DNA of 8,205 nt from Anaplasma platys. GTDB lineage: Bacteria > Pseudomonadota > Alphaproteobacteria > Rickettsiales > Anaplasmataceae. The notes under the pieces are model-generated. The model saw only the letters and a program-made list of their open reading frames with translations. It was not told the DNA's origin and ran no database searches. The position numbers and the translations under genes were made by a program. Of the stretch, positions 1 to 6,538 are shown piece by piece; position 1 is the first letter of the stretch; each line of letters begins with the position of its first letter. The DNA lies in the NCBI RefSeq assembly GCF_012790675.1, contig NZ_CP046391.1:1099756-1107960 (forward strand). The letters run 5' to 3'.

Positions 1-199
1 GGACGAACATCAATTTTGCCACGGCTTCTGGTAGAAGCAAAAATTACGCTATTGCTAATGCGTGGCTTTTGTGGGCCCCTTTCGAGGGTAACCATATCGC
101 GCGAGGCTGTGCTGGACCGCCGTCAACAAAAACTGAAGGCACTATGAAAAAACTGAAATTTACAGTAAACTGCAGGCAGTGGGTTGTAGGAGGCTACGC
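1..199. other. Left-edge region, unassigned; possible truncated gene end
   Basis: No gene can be assigned here with confidence. Two + frames are open from the window edge. One ends with TGA at 145-147; its 48 codons finish in a charged, helix-like tail (SREAVLDRRQQKLKAL), which could be the C-terminus of an upstream protein. The other ends with TGA at 201-203, overlapping the start codon of the next gene in an ATGA arrangement. It contains an internal ATG at 144 that would encode a 19-residue peptide beginning MKKLKFTVNC. On the - strand a frame starting at the ATG at 95 is open to the edge. Open frames this short can occur by chance, and none gives a family I recognise. No convincing promoter for the downstream gene was seen. 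Confidence 0.3.
188..193 (+). promoter_or_regulatory. Shine-Dalgarno sequence deciding the isocitrate dehydrogenase start
   Basis: AGGAGG lies 6 bases before the ATG at 200. It supports that ATG over the in-frame GTG at 179, which would place this site inside the coding sequence. It is the only full-consensus ribosome binding site in the window; the other genes have weak or partial ones. Confidence 0.8.
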
Positions 200-1633
200 A
201 TGACTTTGCCGGTGACGGTTGCCTATGGCGATGGGATAGGCCCAGAGATTATGGAGGCCGTGCTTTTTGTTTTGAAGGAGGCTGACGCGGGAATCTCTGT
301 TGAAACTGCTGAGATAGGAAGTGCTCAGTATAGGCGCGATTGGCCGTGTGGTATTGCTCCCTCTTCGTGGGCGTCAATCCAGAGGACGAAGGTTTTGCTG
401 AAAGCCCCAACCATGACTCCGCAGGGTAAAGGACACAAGAGCTTGAATGTAGCGCTGCGTAAGCGCCTTGGTCTGTACGCGAACATCCGGCCAGTTGTGT
501 CTTATCACCCTATCGTCCCCTCTGTTCACCCCAATCTTGACATAGTGGTTGTTAGGGAAAACGAGGAGGATACTTATTGTGGAATTGAGTATCAACTATC
601 AGAGGATGCGTACGAGTGCACAAAAATTGCCACAAACTCTGCGTCCTTGAAGATTTGTGAGCGCGCGTTTTTATATGCAAAAAGCAACAATCGCTCCAAG
701 GTGACTTGCCTTGTTAAGGATAACATCATGAAGCTAACCGATGGAGCTTTTAGGCGCGCGTTTTTGGAAGTTGCTGCCATGTATCCGGAAATTGAGGCGG
801 ACTGTTTCATCGTGGACATCGGAATGGCAAAAGTTGCCTCTCAACCCGAGAATTTTGATGTGGTGGTAACGACAAACTTGTTTGGGGATATATTGTCCGA
901 TGTAGTAGCGCTAGCAGCTGGGTCCATAGGGTTGGCTGGAAGTGCTAATATAGGTGATACATATTCGATGTTTGAGGCTGTTCATGGTTCTGCTCCCGAC
1001 CTTGCAGGTAAGGATGTAGCTAACCCTTCGGGGCTGCTCAACGCCGCGGTTCAGATGCTGGTACACCTAAACAGAGCTGACAGGGCGGTAACAATATCTA
1101 ACGCTCTTCTGAAGACTCTGGAGGATGGGATACACACAGCTGACATTTTTAACCCACAAACGAGTGTGCGCTTGGTCACAACAACGGATTTTGCCCGGGC
1201 AATCGTTAACAATCTAGGCTCAACACCATCGCAGCTGCGTGGCCTGGCGGTGAAACTGCAAAGTGCTCGTTGTGGAGTAAAAACACATTTTCCCGCAGCG
1301 CAAAGGAGGACTCTTGCGGGAGTGGACTTGACTGTGCGCTGGGGTGAGGAAAGTAACAAGCTAGAAGCGTTGGCTAAGGCGTGCGCAGAAGCTGTTCAGC
1401 AACCATTTCAACTGGCGCTGATTTATGCAAAAGGTATGGAGCTGTGGCCGGCTGCGCCCTATTCGTGGCCACACACTGACCTTGTAACCCTTCGGTTTAT
1501 GTCGCCAGAACAAACAGAAGGGGACGTGTCGGTGTCGCAGCTTATTCAGGGCGTGGAAAGTTTAGGTCTTACAACGGCAAAAATGGTGAAGTTGTACACG
1601 TTTGACGGGGTCGAGGGGTTTTTCACTCCTTAG
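200..1633 (+). CDS. icd: Isocitrate dehydrogenase, long rickettsial type
   Basis: Cytoplasmic TCA-cycle enzyme that oxidatively decarboxylates isocitrate to 2-oxoglutarate. The start is the ATG at 200 (477 residues), chosen for its consensus ribosome binding site; the protein then opens with the family's typical AYGDGIGPEIM. Residues 1 to about 335 form the isocitrate/isopropylmalate dehydrogenase fold. Substrate residues are visible at Ser81, Asn83, Arg87, Arg97, Arg119, Tyr126 and Lys173, and the metal-binding aspartates at Asp230 and Asp234 lie in the signature NLFGDILSD. The last 130 or so residues are the extra C-terminal domain found in Rickettsia and Thermus-like enzymes, which explains the length beyond the usual 415 or so. 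The E. coli Lys344-Tyr345 pair that contacts the NADP phosphate corresponds here to Asp267-Leu268, which points to NAD rather than NADP. Family identity is near certain; cofactor preference is inferred. Confidence 0.95.
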   Translation: MTLPVTVAYGDGIGPEIMEAVLFVLKEADAGISVETAEIGSAQYRRDWPCGIAPSSWASIQRTKVLLKAPTMTPQGKGHKSLNVALRKRLGLYANIRPVVSYHPIVPSVHPNLDIVVVRENEEDTYCGIEYQLSEDAYECTKIATNSASLKICERAFLYAKSNNRSKVTCLVKDNIMKLTDGAFRRAFLEVAAMYPEIEADCFIVDIGMAKVASQPENFDVVVTTNLFGDILSDVVALAAGSIGLAGSANIGDTYSMFEAVHGSAPDLAGKDVANPSGLLNAAVQMLVHLNRADRAVTISNALLKTLEDGIHTADIFNPQTSVRLVTTTDFARAIVNNLGSTPSQLRGLAVKLQSARCGVKTHFPAAQRRTLAGVDLTVRWGEESNKLEALAKACAEAVQQPFQLALIYAKGMELWPAAPYSWPHTDLVTLRFMSPEQTEGDVSVSQLIQGVESLGLTTAKMVKLYTFDGVEGFFTP

Positions 1634-1700
1634 TAGCGACATAGTCTGAGTGCTTGTGTAAATGGTTTAGATATGGGAAGATGCCAATATACCAGTGAAT

Positions 1701-3464
1701 ATGTTGCAGGATCTTAGTCAGCAATCTGTGGAGTGCTTAGGAGTAAGTGGTGCTCTGTGGAAATTGAGCACTCCTCCATATCGGGATGTTGTAGCTATAA
1801 GACAACGGTTTGGTCTAACGGAAGTGGTTGCGCAAGTTTTGGCTGTAAAGCAAATCCCGCTTGAAGACATAGGAAGTTTTCTTAATCCGACATTGAAGCT
1901 TTTGCTACCTGATCCGTTTCACTTGCTGGATATGGACAAGGCTGTGGCACGGCTATGTTACGCTCTTGCAAACAATGAATCCGTGGTGATATTTGGTGAC
2001 TACGACGTTGATGGTGCAACATCTTCCGCAATGTTGAAACGCTACCTGAACAATATTGGAGTCAAAGCCACAATATACATACCTGACCGAATAGAAGAGG
2101 GTTATGGACCAAATTCTGCGGCGCTTATCAATTTAAAAAAACTGGGACACAGTCTTTGTATCACGGTCGACTGCGGAACTGTTGCTCACAAACCACTAGC
2201 TGCAGCGAAGGCGTGTGGGCTTGACGTCATAGTTGTGGACCATCACATGGGATCTGACATACTCCCCGATGCTGTTGCCGTGATAAATCCTAATAGATTG
2301 GATGAGTCCTCAGCTTATACGTATTTGTCAGGAGTGGGAACCTCTTTCATATTGCTTGTAGCACTACATAAAACCCTCAGGCAGCGTGATTTCTTTCGCG
2401 GCAAGGAGGAGCCCGATTTGATGCGCTACCTCGATCTTGTGGCCTTGGGAACAGTTTGCGATGTTATGCCAATGCTGAAGCTAAATCGTGCATTCGTAAA
2501 ACAAGGTCTCAGAGTTCTGGCGGAACGTAATAATGTTGGACTCCGAGTCTTATCCGATATTATAGGCATAGATGAACTCCCTACTACCTATCATCTTGGA
2601 TTCAGCATCGGACCACACATCAACGCTGGCGGCAGGGTTGGAAATTCAAGTTTGGGCGCCAGGCTTTTGTCCAGCGACGACACATTTGAATGCGCCAGCA
2701 TTGCCACTCTACTGGTTAAGCTAAACGCGGAAAGAAAGGAAATAGAAATGGCAAGTTTAGTAGAGGCCACTGCACAGGCCGAACAGCTTGTTGCGGCAGG
2801 AAAAAAAATCATAATGGTGGCGGGCAACTGGCATATGGGCGTCATTGGCATAGTTGCCGGGCGCTTGAAAGAGCGTTTTTTCTTACCTGCAATTGTTATA
2901 TCACTTGGCGACAAAGACATGGGAAAAGCGAGTGCGCGATCGGTACCTGGAGTGGATATCGGCGCAGCGGTTTTATCTGCAAAATTGGAGGGAATAATAC
3001 CAGAAGGTGGAGGACATGAAATGGCTGCAGGGTTTTCTGTACATCGGGATTCCATTGACCGTCTGTATGAGTTCTTGCTGCAAAAAGTGGCACACATAGA
3101 GATACAAAAGTACTACATCGCATCAGGTGTTTTGGCAACAGAAGCAGTTTCGACACGCCTTTGCAGGGAACTGCAACTTTTGGAACCATACGGAACCGGC
3201 AACCCTGAGCCAAGATTCATATTAAAAAACGTTAGAATCAAGAATCCGGCTATAGTGGGGGCAAGTAATATAAGGTGTTCAATCGATGACGGAAGCGGCA
3301 TTACGGTAAGGGGAATCTGTTTCAAGTGCATGGGATCTACGCTGGGCGAGGGGTTATTGCGTCAAACCCGCTGCGTCAATCTCTTAGGAAAAGTGAGCAT
3401 GAACTACTGGCGTGGTAATGAGTATGTCCAGTTTGTAATAGACGATTTAGCTGAAGTTAATTAG
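1701..3464 (+). CDS. recJ: Single-stranded-DNA-specific exonuclease RecJ
   Basis: 5'-to-3' single-strand DNA exonuclease of the DHH phosphoesterase superfamily, acting in RecF-type recombination, mismatch repair and base excision repair. All core motifs are present in order: DYDVDG at residues 100-105, the VDCGT block, DHH at 180-182, the GTVCDVMP motif, GPHINAGGRVG, the GNWHMGVIGIVAGRL block opening the DHHA1 domain, and GGGHEMAAGF from residue 436. A C-terminal OB-like domain follows. The 587 residues are normal for the family and there is no sign of damage. The start could be ATG 1701 or the in-frame GTG 1695; neither has a good ribosome binding site, and I prefer the ATG. It lies 67 bases after icd in the same direction, so co-transcription is possible, although the functions are unrelated. 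Confidence 0.96.
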   Translation: MLQDLSQQSVECLGVSGALWKLSTPPYRDVVAIRQRFGLTEVVAQVLAVKQIPLEDIGSFLNPTLKLLLPDPFHLLDMDKAVARLCYALANNESVVIFGDYDVDGATSSAMLKRYLNNIGVKATIYIPDRIEEGYGPNSAALINLKKLGHSLCITVDCGTVAHKPLAAAKACGLDVIVVDHHMGSDILPDAVAVINPNRLDESSAYTYLSGVGTSFILLVALHKTLRQRDFFRGKEEPDLMRYLDLVALGTVCDVMPMLKLNRAFVKQGLRVLAERNNVGLRVLSDIIGIDELPTTYHLGFSIGPHINAGGRVGNSSLGARLLSSDDTFECASIATLLVKLNAERKEIEMASLVEATAQAEQLVAAGKKIIMVAGNWHMGVIGIVAGRLKERFFLPAIVISLGDKDMGKASARSVPGVDIGAAVLSAKLEGIIPEGGGHEMAAGFSVHRDSIDRLYEFLLQKVAHIEIQKYYIASGVLATEAVSTRLCRELQLLEPYGTGNPEPRFILKNVRIKNPAIVGASNIRCSIDDGSGITVRGICFKCMGSTLGEGLLRQTRCVNLLGKVSMNYWRGNEYVQFVIDDLAEVN

Positions 3465-3584
3465 TGCTAGAACCGGCGTTGTCCGACGCTTAGCATGGAC
3501 TAATCCCTGAAACCGCAGCTCATCTCTTCAGTGGGGAGGCTCGTAATGTATTGTGCAGTATGTAAATGCCTCTTGCCCTACAGT

Positions 3585-3658
3585 GCAGTGCATCGTAGTA
3601 AACATTTCTCTATAGCGGCCAATGCACTACGATACCACAGTCCGCTCACTGCCTTTTT
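3585..3658 (+). terminator. Candidate recJ terminator or structured RNA: nested inverted repeat plus T5
   Basis: GCAGTG (3585-3590) pairs with CACTGC (3647-3652). Just inside it, ATCGTAGT (3592-3599) pairs with ACTACGAT (3626-3633). The arms enclose a 26-base loop, with an asymmetric internal loop on the 3' side. The outer arm is followed by C and TTTTT (3654-3658). Fourteen paired bases plus a T-run resemble an intrinsic terminator, but it lies about 120 bases past the recJ stop and the loops are large, so it could equally be the 3' end of a small RNA. Confidence 0.4.
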
Positions 3659-3670
3659 CAGCAAAGATAT

Positions 3671-3683
3671 GGCGCTAGGCGCC
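3671..3683. repeat. Short perfect GC hairpin
   Basis: GGCGC (3671-3675) and GCGCC (3679-3683) are perfect inverted arms around a TAG loop. No T-run follows, so a terminator is unlikely. It lies 77 bases before the start of the CCA-adding enzyme gene, so it is more likely in or just upstream of that gene's promoter. Function is unknown. Confidence 0.35.
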
Positions 3684-3759
3684 CGTTCTATATTAAACGA
3701 AATTTACTGATTTGTACGCATAAGTTTGTTAAGATCAGCGAAATACTAGTAGTATCAGG

Positions 3760-4971
3760 ATGACACAAAAACTAATCGATGCCCCTGCGATAAAGCTGAT
3801 AATAGATGTATTGGAAAGGTACAATGGCGACACAAGATTGGTTGGCGGCTGTGTCAGAGATGCCGTTATCGGTAGAAAAACCACGGATATAGATTTGGCG
3901 ACGACTCTAGTGCCACAAGCAGTTCTTGCAGCCTTCGCTAAACATAACATAAAAGCTATACCCACAGGACTTAAACACGGCACCATAACAGCTGTAGTTT
4001 CAGGTACCACATATGAAGTAACCACACTTAGGAGAGATAATGGGTGCGACGGACGCCATGCATCGGTAGTTTTTACAGATAACTGGATGGAAGACGCGTC
4101 ACGGAGAGACTTTACATTTAATGCCCTATATTGCGATAAGCATGGTAAGATCTACGACTATTTCTGCGGCATACAGGACTTGCGGGACAGGAGGGTAGCA
4201 TTCATAGGAGATGCAGCAACACGCATCAATGAGGATTTTCTCCGAATACTTAGGGTGTTCAGGTTCCATGCGTCCATTTGTAGCGATAAGGCACTAGAGA
4301 GGGACATAGTTAGCGTCTGCGGGAGGTATGCTAAAAATCTGTCTCTTTTGTCAAAAGAACGAATTAGAAGTGAATTTTTCAAGCTCTTATCTTGCGCTAA
4401 CTGTGCCGGGACCATGACGACTATGCAACAATGTGGCGTCTTAGCACAGATTATTCCAACAATATATCATATCGATCTCACTCCTTTGCACTCAAAGCAC
4501 CTGGCTTGCAGGCACCCTATCACAAAACTTGCAGCAATTTTAAAAAGCACGAAAAGTCCGGAAATAGGCCAGTTTGTAGATCACCTATCTGCTCTTTTTC
4601 GGCTATCTAGAAAAGAGAAAAAATTACTGGAGATTTTCCTCAGCACAGACTTGAATCTTCCACTATCAACTGCTCAGCAACAAAAATACATGAATGAATT
4701 TGGGGTGGAAACATACATTGACCTCCTAATTATCAATTTTCTCAAGAGTCACGGAATACAAGAGAATATGTTATTGCAACACATAGAAAAAACAGCCTGT
4801 TTTAAGCCCATAAGAATGCCCATCACCGGGAAAGATTTGACAGAAATCGGATTCAGAGAGGGAAAACTCGTGGGTAAAACGCTGGAGGCTTTGAAAGCAG
4901 TTTGGGAATCTGACCCACAGAACACAACAAAGGCTCAGCTCATCACATTAGCAAAAAGCCTGCTTGGCTAA
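3760..4971 (+). CDS. cca: CCA tRNA nucleotidyltransferase (class II, alphaproteobacterial type)
   Basis: Adds or repairs the 3'-terminal CCA of tRNAs from CTP and ATP without a nucleic acid template. The N-terminal nucleotidyltransferase head carries the GG motif with VRD (Gly29-Gly30, Arg33-Asp34) and the catalytic carboxylates Asp43 and Asp45 in TDIDLAT. RRDFTFNAL at 115-123 and EDFLR at 158-162 are the flexible and nucleotide-selecting class II motifs. The RNA-binding neck follows, with SKERIRSE at 198-205, then a less conserved helical tail. The 403 residues are normal. Poly(A) polymerase is the main alternative in this superfamily; the motif spacing looks like alphaproteobacterial CCA enzymes, but sequence alone does not fully exclude it. 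The start ATG has no spaced ribosome binding site (AGG directly abuts it). It is convergent with ndk, 42 bases away. Confidence 0.9.
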   Translation: MTQKLIDAPAIKLIIDVLERYNGDTRLVGGCVRDAVIGRKTTDIDLATTLVPQAVLAAFAKHNIKAIPTGLKHGTITAVVSGTTYEVTTLRRDNGCDGRHASVVFTDNWMEDASRRDFTFNALYCDKHGKIYDYFCGIQDLRDRRVAFIGDAATRINEDFLRILRVFRFHASICSDKALERDIVSVCGRYAKNLSLLSKERIRSEFFKLLSCANCAGTMTTMQQCGVLAQIIPTIYHIDLTPLHSKHLACRHPITKLAAILKSTKSPEIGQFVDHLSALFRLSRKEKKLLEIFLSTDLNLPLSTAQQQKYMNEFGVETYIDLLIINFLKSHGIQENMLLQHIEKTACFKPIRMPITGKDLTEIGFREGKLVGKTLEALKAVWESDPQNTTKAQLITLAKSLLG

Positions 4972-4980
4972 GCCCCTGCG

Positions 4981-4994
4981 GAGAATAACTTCTC
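4981..4994. terminator. Candidate shared terminator hairpin between convergent genes
   Basis: GAGAA (4981-4985) and TTCTC (4990-4994) are perfect inverted arms around TAAC, inside the 42-base gap between the convergent stop codons at 4971 and 5014. The position suits a bidirectional terminator, but the stem has only 5 pairs and no real T-run flanks it on either strand, so support is weak. Confidence 0.25.
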
Positions 4995-5013
4995 TATAAC
5001 CCAAAGATCTGGA

Positions 5014-5439
5014 CTACTGCAAGTCCAACAATTCATATTCGCTAAAGAAGAACCCGATTTCTTTTCCCGCGTTTTCCAAGCTGTCAGATCCGTGAACACA
5101 ATTCGCGTCTATGCTTTCAGCAAAGTCTCTTCTTATTGTGCCTGCCTTTGCCGCCATGGGATCAGTAGCCCCCATCACTTCTCTGTACAAACTGACAGCA
5201 CTCTCCCCTTCGAGCACTTGAACCACAACGGGACCAGACGTCATAAACTTTATGAGGTCCGGAAAAAACGACCGATCTTTGTGAATAGCATAAAACTCTT
5301 CCGCCTGCCGCTGGGACAATGTACACATTTTCTGCGCAACTACCCTAAGCCCTGCCGCTTCTATGTAGGAAATCACCTTCCCTACAATTCCACGCCCAAC
5401 CACATCAGGCTTTAAAATAGAGAGTGTTTTTTCAATCAC
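5014..5439 (-). CDS. ndk: Nucleoside diphosphate kinase
   Basis: Transfers the gamma phosphate of ATP to nucleoside diphosphates through a phosphohistidine, balancing cytoplasmic NTP and dNTP pools. Counting from a GTG start at 5439 the protein has 141 residues and opens [12 protein letters not shown], the usual family N-terminus. The catalytic histidine is His116 in NCVHGSDS, and the ATP-site residues Lys10, the VMGATDP loop and the GTIRRDF segment are all present. A TTG at 5451 would add four residues, but GGAG sits 6 bases before the GTG (5446-5449 on the reverse strand), so the GTG is better supported. The gene is convergent with cca and divergent from tr1. The ndk-tr1 neighbourhood is, from memory, conserved in Anaplasma and Ehrlichia upstream of their surface-protein expression loci. 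Confidence 0.95.
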   Translation of the reverse strand: MIEKTLSILKPDVVGRGIVGKVISYIEAAGLRVVAQKMCTLSQRQAEEFYAIHKDRSFFPDLIKFMTSGPVVVQVLEGESAVSLYREVMGATDPMAAKAGTIRRDFAESIDANCVHGSDSLENAGKEIGFFFSEYELLDLQ

Positions 5440-5466
5440 AGTGAGCTCCAAAGCATAAAACGGTTG

Positions 5467-5476
5467 ATGCTAGCAT
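5467..5476. repeat. Palindrome ATGCTAGCAT, candidate operator
   Basis: A perfect 10-base palindrome 27 bases upstream of the ndk GTG start. It shares the TGCTA/TAGCA half-site with the palindrome at 5565-5577 and with an isolated TTAGCA half-site at 5500-5505. The position suits an operator for ndk or a distal site for tr1. Binding by Tr1 itself or by another regulator is only a guess. Confidence 0.35.
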
Positions 5477-5564
5477 ATCTGTACTTAAACAAGCAAGTGT
5501 TAGCAAATCTTTCATCTAATATTCAGCGCATCTTCCCTTCTCCCTGTGATATTGTCGATTTTAT

Positions 5565-5577
5565 TGCTAATTTAGCA
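5565..5577. repeat. Palindrome TGCTAA-T-TTAGCA, candidate operator upstream of tr1
   Basis: Perfect 6+1+6 inverted repeat centred on 5571, about 60 bases before the -10 element of tr1, a place typical of activator sites. It has the same half-site as the palindrome 99.5 bases to its left. Dyad symmetry of this size suits a dimeric helix-turn-helix protein such as the XRE regulator encoded just downstream. Confidence 0.4.
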
Positions 5578-5627
5578 TACTATCCACGGTTTTACTCTCA
5601 TAAGCACACGTTAAATAACTGTTGCAT

Positions 5628-5636
5628 TGCTATAAT
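5628..5636 (+). promoter_or_regulatory. Extended -10 promoter of tr1
   Basis: TGCTATAAT combines a perfect TATAAT hexamer (5631-5636) with the TG extension one base upstream. No good -35 hexamer stands at 16-18 bases, as is typical of extended -10 promoters. Transcription would begin near 5643 and give a leader of about 40 bases before the tr1 ATG. Confidence 0.6.
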
Positions 5637-5682
5637 GTATGATTTATCCTAAGTTATCTGAGTAACACATGGGATAATGTTT

Positions 5683-6234
5683 ATGACTTCTCAAGCACAA
5701 AACCAAAGTTCAATCCCTATAACAGTGGAGGGAAAGGTGAGGCCCCACCCAGTTGATGAGTATGTAGGAAGAGAGATAAAGAAGCAGCGTATCATGAAGG
5801 GAATGAGCCAGAATCAGCTGGCTAGTAGATTGGGAATTACTTTCCAACAGGTACAAAAGTACGAAAAGGGAACAAATCGTATAGTTATTAGCAGATTGTA
5901 TGAATTGGCCAGGGTTTTGGGTATTGAAATCAACGATTTAATATCTAAACTTCAAAATGACCTGCGCTCGATAACCGAAGGAACTGATACATCAGGAACA
6001 TCATTCTTAAAAGACGGTGATGAGACATCCTTAGAGGAGTTCAACCACAACTACAACGACGGTAAGGAAGTTCTGATGCTTGTGAGAGCATATCGTAAAA
6101 TTAAGAGCGAAAAAATGCGTGGTGCAATACACACATTAGTAAAGGTAATGTGTGCTGAGCAATCTAGCAATGATGATTATGAGAATTCCTATGTAGATTC
6201 AGATTACGAATCTGGGACAGGCACGGAAGATTAG
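5683..6234 (+). CDS. tr1: XRE-family transcriptional regulator Tr1
   Basis: DNA-binding regulator that, by position, is the Tr1 protein encoded upstream of the Anaplasma msp2/p44 and Ehrlichia p28/omp-1 expression loci. Start ATG 5683 (183 residues) is preferred over ATG 5677 because GGA at 5672-5674 is 8 bases from the former and only 2 from the latter. Residues 26-88 are a Cro/C1-type helix-turn-helix: SQNQLASRLG (42-51) is the second helix and TFQQVQKYEKG (53-63) the recognition helix, the characteristic alphaproteobacterial form. Beyond residue 90 the protein is less conserved and ends in a strongly acidic tail (8 Asp/Glu in the last 20 residues). In A. phagocytophilum the ApxR protein is reported to activate tr1 and p44E. 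Which genes Tr1 itself controls is not shown by the sequence. Confidence 0.9.
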   Translation: MTSQAQNQSSIPITVEGKVRPHPVDEYVGREIKKQRIMKGMSQNQLASRLGITFQQVQKYEKGTNRIVISRLYELARVLGIEINDLISKLQNDLRSITEGTDTSGTSFLKDGDETSLEEFNHNYNDGKEVLMLVRAYRKIKSEKMRGAIHTLVKVMCAEQSSNDDYENSYVDSDYESGTGTED

Positions 6235-6254
6235 TTAACATGCGATAAGTTCGC

Positions 6255-6270
6255 CAGGACCCTGTTCCTG
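6255..6270 (+). repeat. Small hairpin just after the tr1 stop
   Basis: CAGGA (6255-6259) and TCCTG (6266-6270) are perfect arms around a 6-base loop, 20 bases after the tr1 stop codon. No T-run follows. It may act with the larger hairpin at 6288-6328 as a 3'-end structure of the tr1 message. Confidence 0.3.
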
Positions 6271-6287
6271 CGTATCGGAAGTGCTGG

Positions 6288-6328
6288 TATGCGGGTGGCT
6301 TTTCTTTATGGTTTGCGCTGCCCGCATA
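6288..6328 (+). terminator. Large stem-loop downstream of tr1, possible terminator or attenuator
   Basis: TATGCGGGTGGC (6288-6299) and GCTGCCCGCATA (6317-6328) form a 12-pair RNA stem with ten Watson-Crick pairs and two adjacent G-U wobbles, around a T-rich 17-base loop. It begins 54 bases past the tr1 stop. It lacks the 3' T-run of a standard intrinsic terminator, so it may instead protect the tr1 3' end, act as an attenuator, or need a protein partner. Confidence 0.45.
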
Positions 6329-6471
6329 GTACGGTTACCTTTTGGTGCGCTTAGTACCAGTGAAAGTTGCCCTACTCTCCAAAAAACACCACGTAAATCG
6401 GTGCTTCACCCAAATTATTTAAGAACTCCTTTATGTTAGACCTATAGAGAGAAAAATCGTGTCTATGTTCT

Positions 6472-6500
6472 TTGACACATGATCACGGTGCTTCTATGCT
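6472..6500 (+). promoter_or_regulatory. Sigma70-type promoter of the surface-protein gene
   Basis: TTGACA (6472-6477), an exact -35 consensus, is followed by a spacer of exactly 17 bases and then TATGCT (6495-6500), a 4-of-6 match to the -10. Transcription would start near 6507, leaving a leader of about 32 bases. This is the best-formed -35/-10 pair in the window and implies that the outer membrane protein gene has its own strong start site rather than depending on read-through from tr1. Confidence 0.65.
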
Positions 6501-6538
6501 ACGAACTGTGGAATATGTAAGGTGTCGGTGTATAAGTG

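Larger units (their letters stand above)
3465..3759. other. Intergenic region between recJ and the CCA-adding enzyme
   Basis: These 295 bases hold no open frame worth calling and no tRNA that I can fold. The recognisable content is structural: a two-part inverted repeat with a T5 run (3585-3658) and a short perfect GC hairpin (3671-3683). The last 70 bases are AT-rich and probably carry the promoter of the downstream gene. Candidate elements TTTACT (3703-3708) and TAAGAT (3730-3735) are 21 bases apart, too far to be a convincing sigma70 pair. Confidence 0.5.
5440..5682. other. Divergent control region between ndk and tr1
   Basis: This AT-rich intergenic stretch must hold the promoters of both ndk (leftward) and tr1 (rightward). 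I see a clear extended -10 for tr1 and several TGCTA/TAGCA palindromic elements, listed separately. For ndk the best reverse-strand candidate is TTGCTA, 17 bases, TACAGA, which is poor in the -10. A 62-codon + frame from a TTG at 5464 crosses the tr1 promoter and has no family resemblance, so it is not called. Confidence 0.6.
6235..6471. other. Non-coding leader region after tr1
   Basis: No gene is supported here. The left part carries two hairpins (6255-6270 and 6288-6328) that could end or attenuate tr1 transcription. The right part is AT-rich and leads into the promoter of the surface-protein gene. In related Anaplasma species the tr1 to first-OMP gap is the regulated promoter region of the expression locus, so protein-binding sites are likely, though I could not recognise one. 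Confidence 0.5.

Noticed and set aside
2591..3097. Long reverse frame (168 codons) inside recJ
   Set aside because: Antisense shadow of a clearly real RecJ reading frame with intact motifs; the Ser/Pro/Ala-rich translation is not protein-like.
3465..3759. Possible tRNA or other known structural RNA in the recJ-cca gap
   Set aside because: No cloverleaf, T-loop consensus or known RNA signature could be found by eye; only the inverted repeats are supported.
5464..5652. 62-codon + frame between ndk and tr1
   Set aside because: Starts with TTG, overlaps the tr1 -10 element and the palindromes, has no ribosome binding site and no family resemblance.
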